From Stieleria mannarensis (GTDB lineage: Bacteria; Planctomycetota; Planctomycetia; Pirellulales; Pirellulaceae), in the NCBI RefSeq assembly GCF_014154935.1, contig NZ_JACEHH010000012.1, positions 124,001-188,000 of the forward strand: DNA of 64,000 nucleotides, read 5' to 3'. Positions 27,568 to 36,425 of this stretch are shown here, one piece after another. The stretch's first letter is position 1. Each line of letters begins with the position of its first letter. A program made the position numbers and the translations under genes. Under the pieces are notes generated by a model. That model saw only the letters and a program-made list of their open reading frames with translations. It was not told the origin of the DNA and searched no databases.

Positions 27568-29877
27568 ATGATACGTAGGACATCCATCGTCGCCAGCGTT
27601 CTGCTGGCTCTGTTCACATCCTTCAGCCACGGCCAGGGAGTCGTCGACCAGTGGCGGTACACGCTCGGCCGGCCGGCCGAAGACTGGCATCAAGCGGATT
27701 TCGACGATGCGGGGTGGCAGGAAGGTTTCGGCGGGTTTGGGACGCGCGACACACCGGGTTCGCGCGTCGGCACGACCTGGGCGACCAACAACATTTGGTT
27801 GCGGAAATCATTCGATCTCCCCTCGGTCCCCGACAAGCCCGCGCTGCTGATTCATCACGATGAAGACGCTCAAGTCTACATCAACGGAGTACAAGTCGCC
27901 GACCTGAAGCAGTTCACGACCAAGTACATCGTCGTCCCGCTCGTGGCGGGTAAGCCTTCGGCGCTCACAACCGGCAAGAATGTGATGGCGGTTCACTGCA
28001 AACAAACCGGCGGCGGGCAATTCATCGACGTGCACTTGGTCGACGCGGACAACGTTCCCGAACTGCCCAAGCCGAAACGCAGCACCACACCGTTTGTGTC
28101 GCATTTGATCACCAAGTGGGGCGAAGCCGTCACCGCGGACAACGCCTGGACGGAGTACCCGCGGCCGTTGCTCCGGCGCGACAACTGGACCAACCTGAAC
28201 GGCCACTGGGACTACGCCATCACGCCGATCGATTCCAAAGACACGCCGTCGCAGTTCGACGGAAAGATCCTGGTTCCCTATTGCCTGGAATCAAAACTTG
28301 GTGGGGCAGAGCGGTTGCTCGATGCGTCCGAAGCCCTCTGGTATCGCCGCAGTTTCAACGCAAACAAAACGGACGGAAAACGTCTCCTGTTGAATTTCGA
28401 GGCGGTGGATTACCGTTGTGAAGTTTTCGTCAACGGCATTTCGGTTGGCTCTCACACCGGTGGGAACACCCCGTTTTCGTTTGACGTTACCGATGCGACC
28501 AACGACGGAAAGAACGATCTGGTCGTGCGAGTCGAAGACGCGACCGAAGAGTATCAGTTGCGGGGCAAGCAAGTGCTGGACGCCCGCGGCATCTGGTACA
28601 CGCAGGTTTCGGGCATCTGGCAGACGGTCTGGATGGAAGAAGTTCCTCGGAACTACATCGAAGACCTCAAGATCACGACGTCCGCCGAAGCGGGAACGAT
28701 CACCGTCGCTCCCAAAATCAAAGGCGACGGCGGTGTCGTGGTGGTTGTCAAAGACGGCGATTCGATCGTCGCCCACCGGCGCGGCGGCGACACGATCGAA
28801 TTGAACATCCCTGACGCAAAACTCTGGTCTCCGGCTGCTCCCCACTTGTACAACATCGAGGTCTCGTTACTCGGCCCCGATGATCGCCCCGTTGACACCG
28901 CTGGCTCCTACGCGGGCATCCGTTCGGTCGGCAAAGTCAAGGACGCCGACGGGCACTGGCGATTCACGCTTAATGGCGAAACCGTCTTTCATTGGGGGCC
29001 ACTCGACCAGGGATGGTGGCCCGATGGGCTGCTGACTCCGCCCTCGGACGAGGCGATGCTGTTCGACATCCAGTGGCTCAAGGACGCCGGTTTCAACATG
29101 ATCCGCAAGCACATCAAAGTCGAACCGCGGCGGTACTACTATCACTGCGACCGGCTGGGGATGATGGTCTGGCAAGATCACGTCAGCGGCGGCGTCGGCG
29201 ACGCCTGGCCGGCGTGGACACGTCTGAAACCCGATCCCGTGGACGCGAACTGGCCCACCGACCAGCACCAGCAATTCATGCTGGAACTGGACCGAATGAT
29301 CACGGCGCTGGAAAGCCATCCTTCGATCGTCAGCTGGGTGCCGTTCAATGAGGCCTGGGGGCAACACCAAACCATGGAGGTTGGCGAGTGGACCATCAAG
29401 CGGGATCCGTCACGATTGATCAATATCGCCAGCGGCGGAAACTTTTGGCCGGTGGGTGACATCGTCGATGCACACAGTTACCCGCATCCGAAGTTTCCGT
29501 TCGACCAAGGAGCCGGAGGACGCTTCGACGATTACATCAAAGTGATGGGCGAATTCGGCGGACACGGCTATCCCGTCAAGGGACACCTGTGGGATGCGAA
29601 TCGACGCAACTGGGGATACGGCGGGCTGCCAAAAAACGCCGCCGAATACAAAGAACGCTACGTCACCTCGTTGCGAATGCTTAACGAGTTGCGCAGCAAG
29701 GGGATTGCCGCGGGTGTCTACACCCAGACGACCGATGTCGAAGGCGAAATCAACGGCTTGATGACCTATGACCGCAAGGTGATCAAGATTCCCGCCAAGG
29801 AACTTGCCGAATTGCACCGAAGGCTGTTCGTCGAAACACCCCGACAAGCGGGCGCAGCCGATCGGTTCGGCAAGTAG
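27568..29877 (+). CDS. Glycoside hydrolase family 2 protein, secreted
   Basis: A 769-residue enzyme with a Sec signal (SIVASVLLALFTSFSHG) and a GAGG ribosome-binding site. An N-terminal beta-sandwich (WATNNIWLRKSFDLP, DEDAQVYINGVQVADL) precedes the GH2 sugar-binding domain (EALWYRRSFNANKTDGKRLLLNFEAVDYRCEVFVNGISVGSHTGG) and the TIM barrel: GFNMIRKHIKVEPRRYYYHCDRLGMMVWQD, acid/base Glu595 in FNEAWGQ and nucleophile Glu662 in MGEFGG. GH2 covers beta-galactosidase, beta-glucuronidase and related activities; which one is not decidable here. The reading frame continues in phase after the stop into a GH43-like remnant. Confidence 0.93.
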   Translation: MIRRTSIVASVLLALFTSFSHGQGVVDQWRYTLGRPAEDWHQADFDDAGWQEGFGGFGTRDTPGSRVGTTWATNNIWLRKSFDLPSVPDKPALLIHHDEDAQVYINGVQVADLKQFTTKYIVVPLVAGKPSALTTGKNVMAVHCKQTGGGQFIDVHLVDADNVPELPKPKRSTTPFVSHLITKWGEAVTADNAWTEYPRPLLRRDNWTNLNGHWDYAITPIDSKDTPSQFDGKILVPYCLESKLGGAERLLDASEALWYRRSFNANKTDGKRLLLNFEAVDYRCEVFVNGISVGSHTGGNTPFSFDVTDATNDGKNDLVVRVEDATEEYQLRGKQVLDARGIWYTQVSGIWQTVWMEEVPRNYIEDLKITTSAEAGTITVAPKIKGDGGVVVVVKDGDSIVAHRRGGDTIELNIPDAKLWSPAAPHLYNIEVSLLGPDDRPVDTAGSYAGIRSVGKVKDADGHWRFTLNGETVFHWGPLDQGWWPDGLLTPPSDEAMLFDIQWLKDAGFNMIRKHIKVEPRRYYYHCDRLGMMVWQDHVSGGVGDAWPAWTRLKPDPVDANWPTDQHQQFMLELDRMITALESHPSIVSWVPFNEAWGQHQTMEVGEWTIKRDPSRLINIASGGNFWPVGDIVDAHSYPHPKFPFDQGAGGRFDDYIKVMGEFGGHGYPVKGHLWDANRRNWGYGGLPKNAAEYKERYVTSLRMLNELRSKGIAAGVYTQTTDVEGEINGLMTYDRKVIKIPAKELAELHRRLFVETPRQAGAADRFGK

Positions 29878-30115
29878 GCATTTCGCGAAGTCCCGACGGA
29901 CCGCGAACCCGGCCCGGTGATGGACGCCGACACCATCCGCGCCGGGCTGCAATCACACGATCGAGCGCTGTACATCAAAGCCGGTTGGATTCGTGATCCG
30001 TACATCACGCTCGGACCCGACGGCGATTACTTCCTGACCGGAACCCAGCCGCGCAAAGGGGACCCGCGCGAATCGGCCCGGCCTACGCAACCCCCGGGCC
30101 CGACGAGGCTCAGGA
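29878..30115 (+). pseudogene. Remnant of a GH43-like glycoside hydrolase, in frame behind GH2
   Basis: Directly after the GH2 stop codon and in the same frame, the sequence reads SHDRALYIKAGWIRDPYITLGPDGDYFLTGTQP, the conserved opening of five-bladed-propeller hydrolases of the GH43 type (RDPYI, LGPDG.Y.LTG). Recognisable coding text stops after about 60 residues and the convergent antiporter gene begins at 30119, so nearly all the enzyme is missing. An ATG at 29920 could start a short peptide, but no complete domain is present. Either a decayed separate gene or the lost second module of a GH2-GH43 fusion. Confidence 0.6.
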
Positions 30116-30118
30116 CTT

Positions 30119-31324
30119 CTAGGGCTCTGGTATCTCTCCGGCGTGCCGCAAGGCACATCGCGTCGCGATGGGGCCGATGACCTCGAACACGATCGTGGTA
30201 CCGATCACGGTGGAAAGGACCTGTGAGCCGAGCTCTGGAAACCGTTCGGCGACGATCAACCCCAGGCCGAGTGCAACGCCTGCCTGAGGCAACAGGCACC
30301 ATCCGATATGTGTGGCAACAACACTCGGAGCCCTGCCAAGCCTGCTTCCCAAGTACCCTCCGGCGAGTCGTCCCAGACTCCGTGCAAGAATATAGGTCAC
30401 CCCGGCCAGCCCCATCGTCCCGATCGAGGCGACGTGAAATTGAAATCCCGCCAGTAAGAAGAAAGTGATCAGAAACGGCTGCTCCACTTGCTCGATGCTG
30501 TGAAACGGACGTTCGTGGTGTGTGGCCAGGTTCGACACGGTTGCCCCCATTGCCATGCACGCCAAAACGTACGAAAGCTCAAACCGCATCGCGATCCCAG
30601 CGCATAGCAAGACAAATCCGATCGCTTCAACCAACGTCAGCTCTCCCGGACGAATGCGACCGGTCAGCCAAGCCATCGGCAAGCCAAGCACGACACCAAG
30701 CAGAACACCTCCACCGACCTCGCGAACGCCATCCAGGACGATCGCGCCGGAAGCGTTCTGCCCCGTGAGTGCTTGGGCAACAAGCAACAGGATGCTAAAG
30801 AGCATCACACCCCATGCGTCATCAATGGCCACGACACCGAGCGCCGTGTCCGACACCGGGCCTTTGGCATCCGATTCTCGCACGACATCAACCGTTGCTG
30901 CTGGTGCCGTCGCAGGAGCCAGGCTTGCCATCAGCAGTGCGATCGCCAATGGCGTTTGCACGGCAACCAGACAGACGAAAACAATGATCACGGCCAGGAA
31001 CACATCAACCAACGAGATGGAGAGGACAATCTTTCCTGTCTCGCGAAGTTTCTTGCCCAGAAATCGTTCGCCCAATTGAAAACCAATCATGCTAAGTGCA
31101 AGCTCGGTCGCCAGGGGGAACCAGTCTGATGCTTTCGACGGAATGAGGTCGAGAGCAGAGGGGCCGGCAAGAAACCCGAGTAACAGCAGCAAGGTGATAC
31201 GGGGAACGTGGACGCGTTTTCCCAGCACGTGCGCGGCGAACCCCGCCAACAAAAAAAGACCGACGACGATCAACCCATCGGCTTCGCTATGATTCGTCGG
31301 TGCAACCTCGGCGACAAGAGACAA
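30119..31324 (-). CDS. Cation/proton antiporter, CPA family
   Basis: An inner-membrane protein of 401 residues with about 12 hydrophobic segments. Family features: RITLLLLLGFLAGPSALDLIP, LALSMIGFQLGERF, and the TM4-5 ion-binding region ASLAPATAPAATVDVVRE followed by GVVAIDDAWGVMLFSI, where the paired acidic residues couple H+ with Na+/K+. TTG 31324 is taken as the start because GGAGA lies six bases upstream; a TTG at 31432 in the same frame has no such site. It lacks the C-terminal TrkA-N domain of Kef systems. Convergent with the GH2 remnant. Confidence 0.88.
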   Translation of the reverse strand: MSLVAEVAPTNHSEADGLIVVGLFLLAGFAAHVLGKRVHVPRITLLLLLGFLAGPSALDLIPSKASDWFPLATELALSMIGFQLGERFLGKKLRETGKIVLSISLVDVFLAVIIVFVCLVAVQTPLAIALLMASLAPATAPAATVDVVRESDAKGPVSDTALGVVAIDDAWGVMLFSILLLVAQALTGQNASGAIVLDGVREVGGGVLLGVVLGLPMAWLTGRIRPGELTLVEAIGFVLLCAGIAMRFELSYVLACMAMGATVSNLATHHERPFHSIEQVEQPFLITFFLLAGFQFHVASIGTMGLAGVTYILARSLGRLAGGYLGSRLGRAPSVVATHIGWCLLPQAGVALGLGLIVAERFPELGSQVLSTVIGTTIVFEVIGPIATRCALRHAGEIPEP

Positions 31325-31892
31325 TTCGGATCTCCTCTGCGTAAACGACTTCTTTTCCCAACGTGCCACCCCCGTGCCGGTTCCTTTTTGACCCACCACG
31401 GGTAAAACGCACCGATCAGAAACCGACGACAACGGGCAATAGAGTTGAACATCGGGTCACGCCGGGGGCAAAATCGATCATCCGTCGCTCGGATGATCCT
31501 ACCCGATATCGGTCACGAAGGCCCGACGAGGCGGGGCAATTCTAGCCGGGACGTAACGCTTCCGCCGCAGCTTGGTATTTGGGGGCGTGGACGAGGCGAC
31601 GAGTCCGTTCGGATCGGCAAGCGATCAGGCTGGTGCAAAGTCGCTCAGCCAATCGCAGGTCTCTAAGCCAGTGGGTCAGTGCCGACATCAAACGCATTCC
31701 AACAACTGGCCTGACGTGCTGGTCTACACGCATCGGTCTCGATCAGCAAGACGTGACGATCGCTGGCGTTTGGCATGTCATATGCGTTTGGCATGTCATA
31801 TGCGTTTGGTATGTCATATGCACTGCGGACAAGCCGCAACGGTCGGGCACCTGATGCCCACATCACAACTCGTACGCGAGGAAAAAGATTCG
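31325..31892. other. Intergenic region with 18-bp tandem repeats
   Basis: A 568-bp non-coding stretch between the divergent antiporter and CsbD-like genes. It contains a perfect 8-bp hairpin (GATCATCC/GGATGATC, 31478-31500) and the 18-bp array listed separately. Open frames cross it but carry no recognisable motif. It should hold the promoters of both neighbours. Confidence 0.5.
31766..31819. repeat. 18-bp tandem repeat, three copies
   Basis: GCGTTTGGCATGTCATAT twice exactly, then once with one change (GGT for GGC), ending about 75 bp before the CsbD-like start. Each unit includes CATGTCATATG-like text with a CATATG palindrome at the junction. Such arrays upstream of a gene can be regulator-binding iterons or plain slippage products. 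Confidence 0.85.
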
Positions 31893-32252
31893 ATGGCTAC
31901 CAGCCAACAAATTCACGGGCAATTCCGCCAAGTGAGCGGAGCCGTACAGCAGAAATACGGTGAGATCTCAGATGATGATATCCGCCAAACCGAAGGCAGT
32001 TTCCAGAAACTGATCGGTCTGATCGAAGAAAAAACCGGCCAGAGTCGCGAACAGGCAGAGGCTTACGTCAACGATTTGTCTGAGCGTGCTCGCGCAAGTT
32101 ATCAAGCTTCGGCCAAAGCGGTCGCTGAGCGACCAATCGAGTCGGTCGTCGCCGCCTTTACCGTCGGGATGATCGCGGGTGTGATGGTCGGCTTGGGCAT
32201 CGCCTCGGCACAACGTCCCGAGCCATCCTGGCGAAACGGCTGGCGTAGCTGA
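31893..32252 (+). CDS. CsbD-like stress protein with C-terminal membrane-anchor segment
   Basis: A 119-residue protein. Residues 5-50 match the CsbD-like helix pattern (QIHGQFRQVSGAVQQKYGEISDDDIRQTEGSFQKLIGLIEEKTG), and the C-terminus has a glycine-rich hydrophobic stretch (SVVAAFTVGMIAGVMVGLGIASA) like the membrane tail of ElaB/YqjD proteins. ATG 31893 follows a GAGGAAAA site; longer open frame upstream runs across the 18-bp repeats and is rejected. CsbD proteins are induced by general stress; molecular role unknown. Co-directional with the next small gene, 35 bp downstream. Confidence 0.85.
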   Translation: MATSQQIHGQFRQVSGAVQQKYGEISDDDIRQTEGSFQKLIGLIEEKTGQSREQAEAYVNDLSERARASYQASAKAVAERPIESVVAAFTVGMIAGVMVGLGIASAQRPEPSWRNGWRS

Positions 32253-32287
32253 GCACCTACCTTTCACATTAACAAGGAATCGAATCA

Positions 32288-32515
32288 ATGAGTTCAGAAT
32301 CGACCCAAACGGCACAGCGTGACACGACACAAAACCGGTCGGAGGCCGCACAGATTGCCGCAGACAAATTGCAGCAGGCCGGCCAGCACTTCGTCGCCGA
32401 ACCGGCGAAGGACCTACTCGGAGTGCTGCGAGGTTACGCGAATGACAAACCGGATGTTGCCGCCATGTGGTGTTTCGGCCTTGGCCTTCTGGTGGGTTGG
32501 AAACTGCGTGGCTAG
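32288..32515 (+). CDS. Small conserved-type protein with C-terminal hydrophobic tail
   Basis: A 75-residue protein preceded by an AAGGAA site. Polar, Gln/Ala-rich helix first (RSEAAQIAADKLQQAGQHF), then a segment ending MWCFGLGLLVGWKLRG that is hydrophobic with a Gly-rich, single-pass character. The layout resembles the partner CsbD-like/ElaB-like protein just upstream, with which it probably forms a stress-induced pair. I do not recognise a named family. Confidence 0.75.
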   Translation: MSSESTQTAQRDTTQNRSEAAQIAADKLQQAGQHFVAEPAKDLLGVLRGYANDKPDVAAMWCFGLGLLVGWKLRG

Positions 32516-32750
32516 CCACGCAAGGGGAGTCTACGACGAACGTCAGCCCCATTGGCGCGTCGAAACTCCAAAGCGAGTTGGTCATCGACCGCCTAACCGC
32601 CTCCGTCAGACGAGGTGCCGGATCACTGCGGAGGCGGAGTGCGGTCCAACGGTTGGCAGAATGGCGTGGTGGTCGGTTATCGCATCGCTGCACACGGCAT
32701 TGAAAATGAACGCGACGTCCACGTCGTGATCGATACGTAAGGTCGGCTGA

Positions 32751-33473
32751 ATGATTCCTGAACTATCGACCCGCGCCAACGCGTTGGTTCTTTCCTTCAT
32801 CGGTATCCGACGAGCTGTCGGAATCAGTGGCTTCCTGTTGCCGATCGTTCTCGGACCGATCGGCTGGCTCGCAGGAATTCCGTTCCAGGAAAATATCAGC
32901 AGCTACTACCATACCGCGATGCGTGACATCTTCGTCGGGACCATGTGCGCGATCGCAGTTTTCTTGCTGTGTTATCGCGGTCACGACTGGATCGAAAACT
33001 GGACCGCCAACGTGGGGTCTGCTGCTGCATTCGGCGTCGCGTTGTTCCCGCTGGACCCGGGCAGCGATCCCTTATTGCAACGGTCGTTGGTCGGTTACCT
33101 GCACACGATCAGCGGGGGAGTGTTTTTTCTTACGCTCGCATGCTATTCGCTGTACCACTTTCCGCGATCAACGCGTGATCCGGTCGAAGGTGAACCACAT
33201 CCTTGGGAACGCAACTTCATCTACCGGAGCAGCGGCCTGGTCATCCTGCTCAGCATGGTCGCGATGGGCGCCTATCTGTTCTTCGCCCCGATCTCGCTCA
33301 AGCAGCAATTGAACCGATTTAATTTTCTGTTTTGGATGGAGTGGATTGCGGTCTGGGCGTTCGCCTCGGCTTGGCTGACAAAGGGAAGAGTGATTGCCGC
33401 GGAGATCGCGGTTGACTTGCTGTCCATTCCCCGCGAAGCGATCGCGGAACACTTCTCTGGCAGACTTCCCTAG
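32751..33473 (+). CDS. Integral membrane protein (DUF998-like)
   Basis: A 240-residue protein with six or seven hydrophobic segments: [87 protein letters not shown] and [17 protein letters not shown]. The loop [14 protein letters not shown] and the H-T-I-S-G-G motif recur in DUF998-type membrane proteins of unknown function. A 235-bp gap separates it from the small gene upstream, so it may have its own promoter. Confidence 0.75.
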   Translation: MIPELSTRANALVLSFIGIRRAVGISGFLLPIVLGPIGWLAGIPFQENISSYYHTAMRDIFVGTMCAIAVFLLCYRGHDWIENWTANVGSAAAFGVALFPLDPGSDPLLQRSLVGYLHTISGGVFFLTLACYSLYHFPRSTRDPVEGEPHPWERNFIYRSSGLVILLSMVAMGAYLFFAPISLKQQLNRFNFLFWMEWIAVWAFASAWLTKGRVIAAEIAVDLLSIPREAIAEHFSGRLP

Positions 33474-33731
33474 CAGTGGGACTTCGTCGCGCTCAGCCAG
33501 CCGAACTCGCGCCAATGTATGTCTCCTTGGCGAGCCCCGAAGCCAGTTTCGTCAACGCGGAGGTGTATGGCTGCCCCGGCGGTAAGACGCCGGTTTGATT
33601 CGCTATGGTGTGTGTCGTCGAGCACACGTTGCATCGCGACCCCGTGTCGAGATCTCCTAACGTTTGGCACGAAAAGTGCGATCCCGCTGCCGCGGTTCAT
33701 CAATCCTTCAGCGACGAGGTTTCGCACGCAC

Positions 33732-34760
33732 ATGGGGTCAGGCAATTTGGCTATCGCGAATGGAGTGTTGGATGCGATTGGGCGAACGCCGATCGTTCGC
33801 CTCTCGCGATTCTTGGACTGTGATCACGTTGAGCTGTTGGCCAAACTGGAGTCCTCTAACCCAGGAGGCAGTGCCAAGGATCGACCAGCGCGGATGATGC
33901 TCGAACAGGCCTTGGCGCGGGGAGAGCTAAGATCGGGAAATACGGTGATCGAATCATCGTCCGGCAACATGGGAATCGGATTGGCTCAGGCCTGTCGGTA
34001 CCACGGCTTGCGTTTCATTTGTGTCGTTGACCCGCGCGCTCAGCTACAAAATTTGAAAATCATCGAAGCCTTGGGCGGCGAAATCGAAATGGTGCAGCGG
34101 CCGCTCGACGGAGACTTTCTGGCGGCCAGAATCGCGCGGGTCTGCGAATTGTTGGAGCGGATGCCCGAGAGCTATTGGCCCAACCAATATCGCAATCTTG
34201 ACAACCCGCGGGCGCACACCGAAGGCACGATTCGCGAGATCGATGAAGCTCTCGGTGGGGAGTTTGACGTCGTTCTTGTTGCGATCAGCAGCACGGGAAC
34301 GGCACAAGCCTGTCGTGACTACCTGTCCTCCCGAGGTCGCAACGTGGACGTGATCGCGGTCGACGCCGCGGGCAGCGTATTATTCGGCGGATCGCCGGGC
34401 CCCCGAAAGATTCCGGGGCTAGGCGCAGGCAGGGTGCCTCCACTCGCGATCGGACAATCATTTCAGCGAGTGCATCGCGTGACCGATCTGGATTGCGTGA
34501 TCGGATGTCGCCGCGCGGCCCAGCGAGAGGCGATCCTGGTAGGGGGATCCGCCGGCGGCGTGTTGATGTCGGTATCGCATCTGCAGGACCAACTCGCCGG
34601 CAAACGCTGCGTCGCGATTCTCCACGATTCCGGCACCCGGTATCTGGACACCATCTACGACGACGACTGGGTTCGCGAGCATCTGGATTGTGACTCGCAT
34701 GCCTTGAAACGATTGGCTCACGAGGATCAGGTTCAAATGTCAATTGAGGTGGAATTGTGA
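33732..34760 (+). CDS. SbnA-like PLP-dependent beta-substitution enzyme
   Basis: Fold-type II PLP enzyme, 342 residues, of the cysteine-synthase superfamily. GRTPIVRL opens the domain, Schiff-base Lys49 lies in SNPGGSAKDRPA, and the substrate loop is SSSGNMGIGLAQ; FICVVDPRAQLQNLKIIEALGGEI and ISSTGTAQACRDYL follow. The SSSGN loop and VVDP text favour SbnA-type 2,3-diaminopropionate synthases, which join O-phosphoserine and glutamate, over CysK. ATG 33732 is chosen; the frame is open upstream without homology. Its stop overlaps the next start as GTGA, so the product is made together with the FAD enzyme. Confidence 0.87.
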   Translation: MGSGNLAIANGVLDAIGRTPIVRLSRFLDCDHVELLAKLESSNPGGSAKDRPARMMLEQALARGELRSGNTVIESSSGNMGIGLAQACRYHGLRFICVVDPRAQLQNLKIIEALGGEIEMVQRPLDGDFLAARIARVCELLERMPESYWPNQYRNLDNPRAHTEGTIREIDEALGGEFDVVLVAISSTGTAQACRDYLSSRGRNVDVIAVDAAGSVLFGGSPGPRKIPGLGAGRVPPLAIGQSFQRVHRVTDLDCVIGCRRAAQREAILVGGSAGGVLMSVSHLQDQLAGKRCVAILHDSGTRYLDTIYDDDWVREHLDCDSHALKRLAHEDQVQMSIEVEL

Positions 34761-36424
34761 GTATTGCGAATCTTCCGGACGCGACAGCACCGCGGGGCCG
34801 GGACAACGGCGGCGGGGGAAGGGTCCGACTAGCGATCGTCGGATGCGGACCGCGCGGACTGCGATGCCTTGAAACGCTCAGCCGGGTCATCGGGGAACGA
34901 CAACTGTCAGCGATTGACGTGACCGTTTTCGAGCCGGCCGGATCACCCGGGGCCGGTCACATCTATGACCCACAACAGCCCCATGGACTGCGGATGAATT
35001 ATGCGACGCAGCACATTGATTTTTGGCGGCCCACTCCCCAGCCTTCCTCAGCTCAATCAGAGTCGTTGATGCGTTGGTTGTCTGATCGCTACCCCGATCT
35101 GGCGATGACGGATCAGTACATTCCCCGCGCGATTGTCGGGGAGTACCTATCGGACTGCTTTCGCGAGGTCTCTCAGCGGTTCCCGACGGCGTCATTCCGC
35201 GTGATTGGTGAGCGTGTTCGACGGGTTTGGCGAGGTCCGACCGGCTGGAACGTCGAAGTCAACTCAGGCGTGTCATCGTTTGATCTTGTGGTGCTTGCGA
35301 CCGGACATGAAGGTTTGCGACCGTCATCGGCGCTCGATCATCAGCCTGACTCGACGCAGCGAAAAACCCAGGAGATCTATCCTGTCGAATCACAACTTTC
35401 AAACCAGCGTGTTGGCTCCGGCACCACGGTGCTCATCCGCGGAATGGGGCTGACTGCGATCGACGCGGTGCTTTCGCTAACCGAAGGCCGCGGGGGAGAG
35501 TTTTTGGCAAGCGATCCACTCCCTCGCTACAGCCGCTGTCGCGACGAACCCCGACGGATCGATGTGCGCAGCCGATCGGGCCGCCCGATGCTGGCCAAAC
35601 CGACGGCGAGGGTGGAGCCGATTGAAGATGATTTTTGGCAGCCACATCGAAATCGAATGGAGGAACTGCGATCGCGCCACGGTCAACTCCGGTTCCGAAG
35701 TGAAATCTTTTCGGTTGTCTCGGAGGCGGCCGCCGGTCTGCTGAACCAGTCTTGCGGAAACACATTTCGGGGACGAGACATTTTCAATTGGTACCGCGGG
35801 TGGTCGCGTTACCGAATGGATCCGTCAGCGGCCTACGACGCGATGCGACAATCTTACGGCGTCGCGACGGGACGGCTCCCCAAGGACATTCCGTACGCGT
35901 TGGGGGAATCCTGGCGGAGACTCTATCCACAGCTCGTCAGGCTCGTCAGTTTTGGCGGGCTTGCCGACGATCAGTATCCGTCATTTCGGGCGGTTGCATC
36001 GGAGATGGAGCGAATCGCCTTCGGCCCACCCGCCGAAAGCGTCGGCAAACTACTCGCATTGATCCATCAGGACGTGGTGACGCTCGGGCAGATTGACAGC
36101 CAGCCCCAGGAGAGCGAGAACTATGATTGCGTCCTTGATGCCGTGATCGCCGGGCCCCACGATCCCAGTGTCTTCGGTCCCATCACCGGATTGCTCGATG
36201 ATGGAACGGTACGTCGGCACGGTCCGACCCACGCGATCGTGACCGACCAGGACGGATTTGTCCCCGGCACCGATTGCACCCTTGCCATCTTCGGACGGGC
36301 GACGGAAGGCTGGGTCGTCGGTAACGACACGTTGTCTCGGGGGCTGCACGACCAAATTGATCGCTGGGCGAACCGGATGGCCGTCCTCACTGATTCGCCG
36401 GCCAGCGATCATCATGGAATTTGA
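34757..36424 (+). CDS. FAD/NAD(P)-binding oxidoreductase-like protein of the cassette
   Basis: A 555-residue protein beginning with GTG in the overlap GTGA. A dinucleotide fold opens it (VRLAIVGCGPRGLRCLETL), followed by VTVFEPAGSPGAGHIYDPQQPHGLRMNYAT and FDLVVLATGHEG, typical of the NAD_binding_9/FAD-NAD(P)-binding family, and a second nucleotide motif TTVLIRGMGLTAIDAVLSL. These enzymes are flavin monooxygenases or dehydrogenases of mostly unknown substrate. In staphyloferrin-type pathways an NAD-dependent dehydrogenase (SbnB) follows SbnA; this flavoprotein could replace it. Compares with Y4xO-type genes of rhizobia as I remember them. Stop at 36424, next ATG 36426. Confidence 0.82.
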   Translation: MSIANLPDATAPRGRDNGGGGRVRLAIVGCGPRGLRCLETLSRVIGERQLSAIDVTVFEPAGSPGAGHIYDPQQPHGLRMNYATQHIDFWRPTPQPSSAQSESLMRWLSDRYPDLAMTDQYIPRAIVGEYLSDCFREVSQRFPTASFRVIGERVRRVWRGPTGWNVEVNSGVSSFDLVVLATGHEGLRPSSALDHQPDSTQRKTQEIYPVESQLSNQRVGSGTTVLIRGMGLTAIDAVLSLTEGRGGEFLASDPLPRYSRCRDEPRRIDVRSRSGRPMLAKPTARVEPIEDDFWQPHRNRMEELRSRHGQLRFRSEIFSVVSEAAAGLLNQSCGNTFRGRDIFNWYRGWSRYRMDPSAAYDAMRQSYGVATGRLPKDIPYALGESWRRLYPQLVRLVSFGGLADDQYPSFRAVASEMERIAFGPPAESVGKLLALIHQDVVTLGQIDSQPQESENYDCVLDAVIAGPHDPSVFGPITGLLDDGTVRRHGPTHAIVTDQDGFVPGTDCTLAIFGRATEGWVVGNDTLSRGLHDQIDRWANRMAVLTDSPASDHHGI

Positions 36425-36425
36425 G

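Noticed and set aside
29920-30180. Short intact gene of 87 codons
   Set aside because: Only the first half matches a known family opening, the rest overlaps the convergent antiporter gene; better explained as a remnant.
33732-34760. Plain cysteine synthase (CysK)
   Set aside because: The SSSGNMGIG loop and the cassette with a flavoprotein and decarboxylase favour an SbnA-type enzyme, though the superfamily is the same and CysK activity is not excluded.
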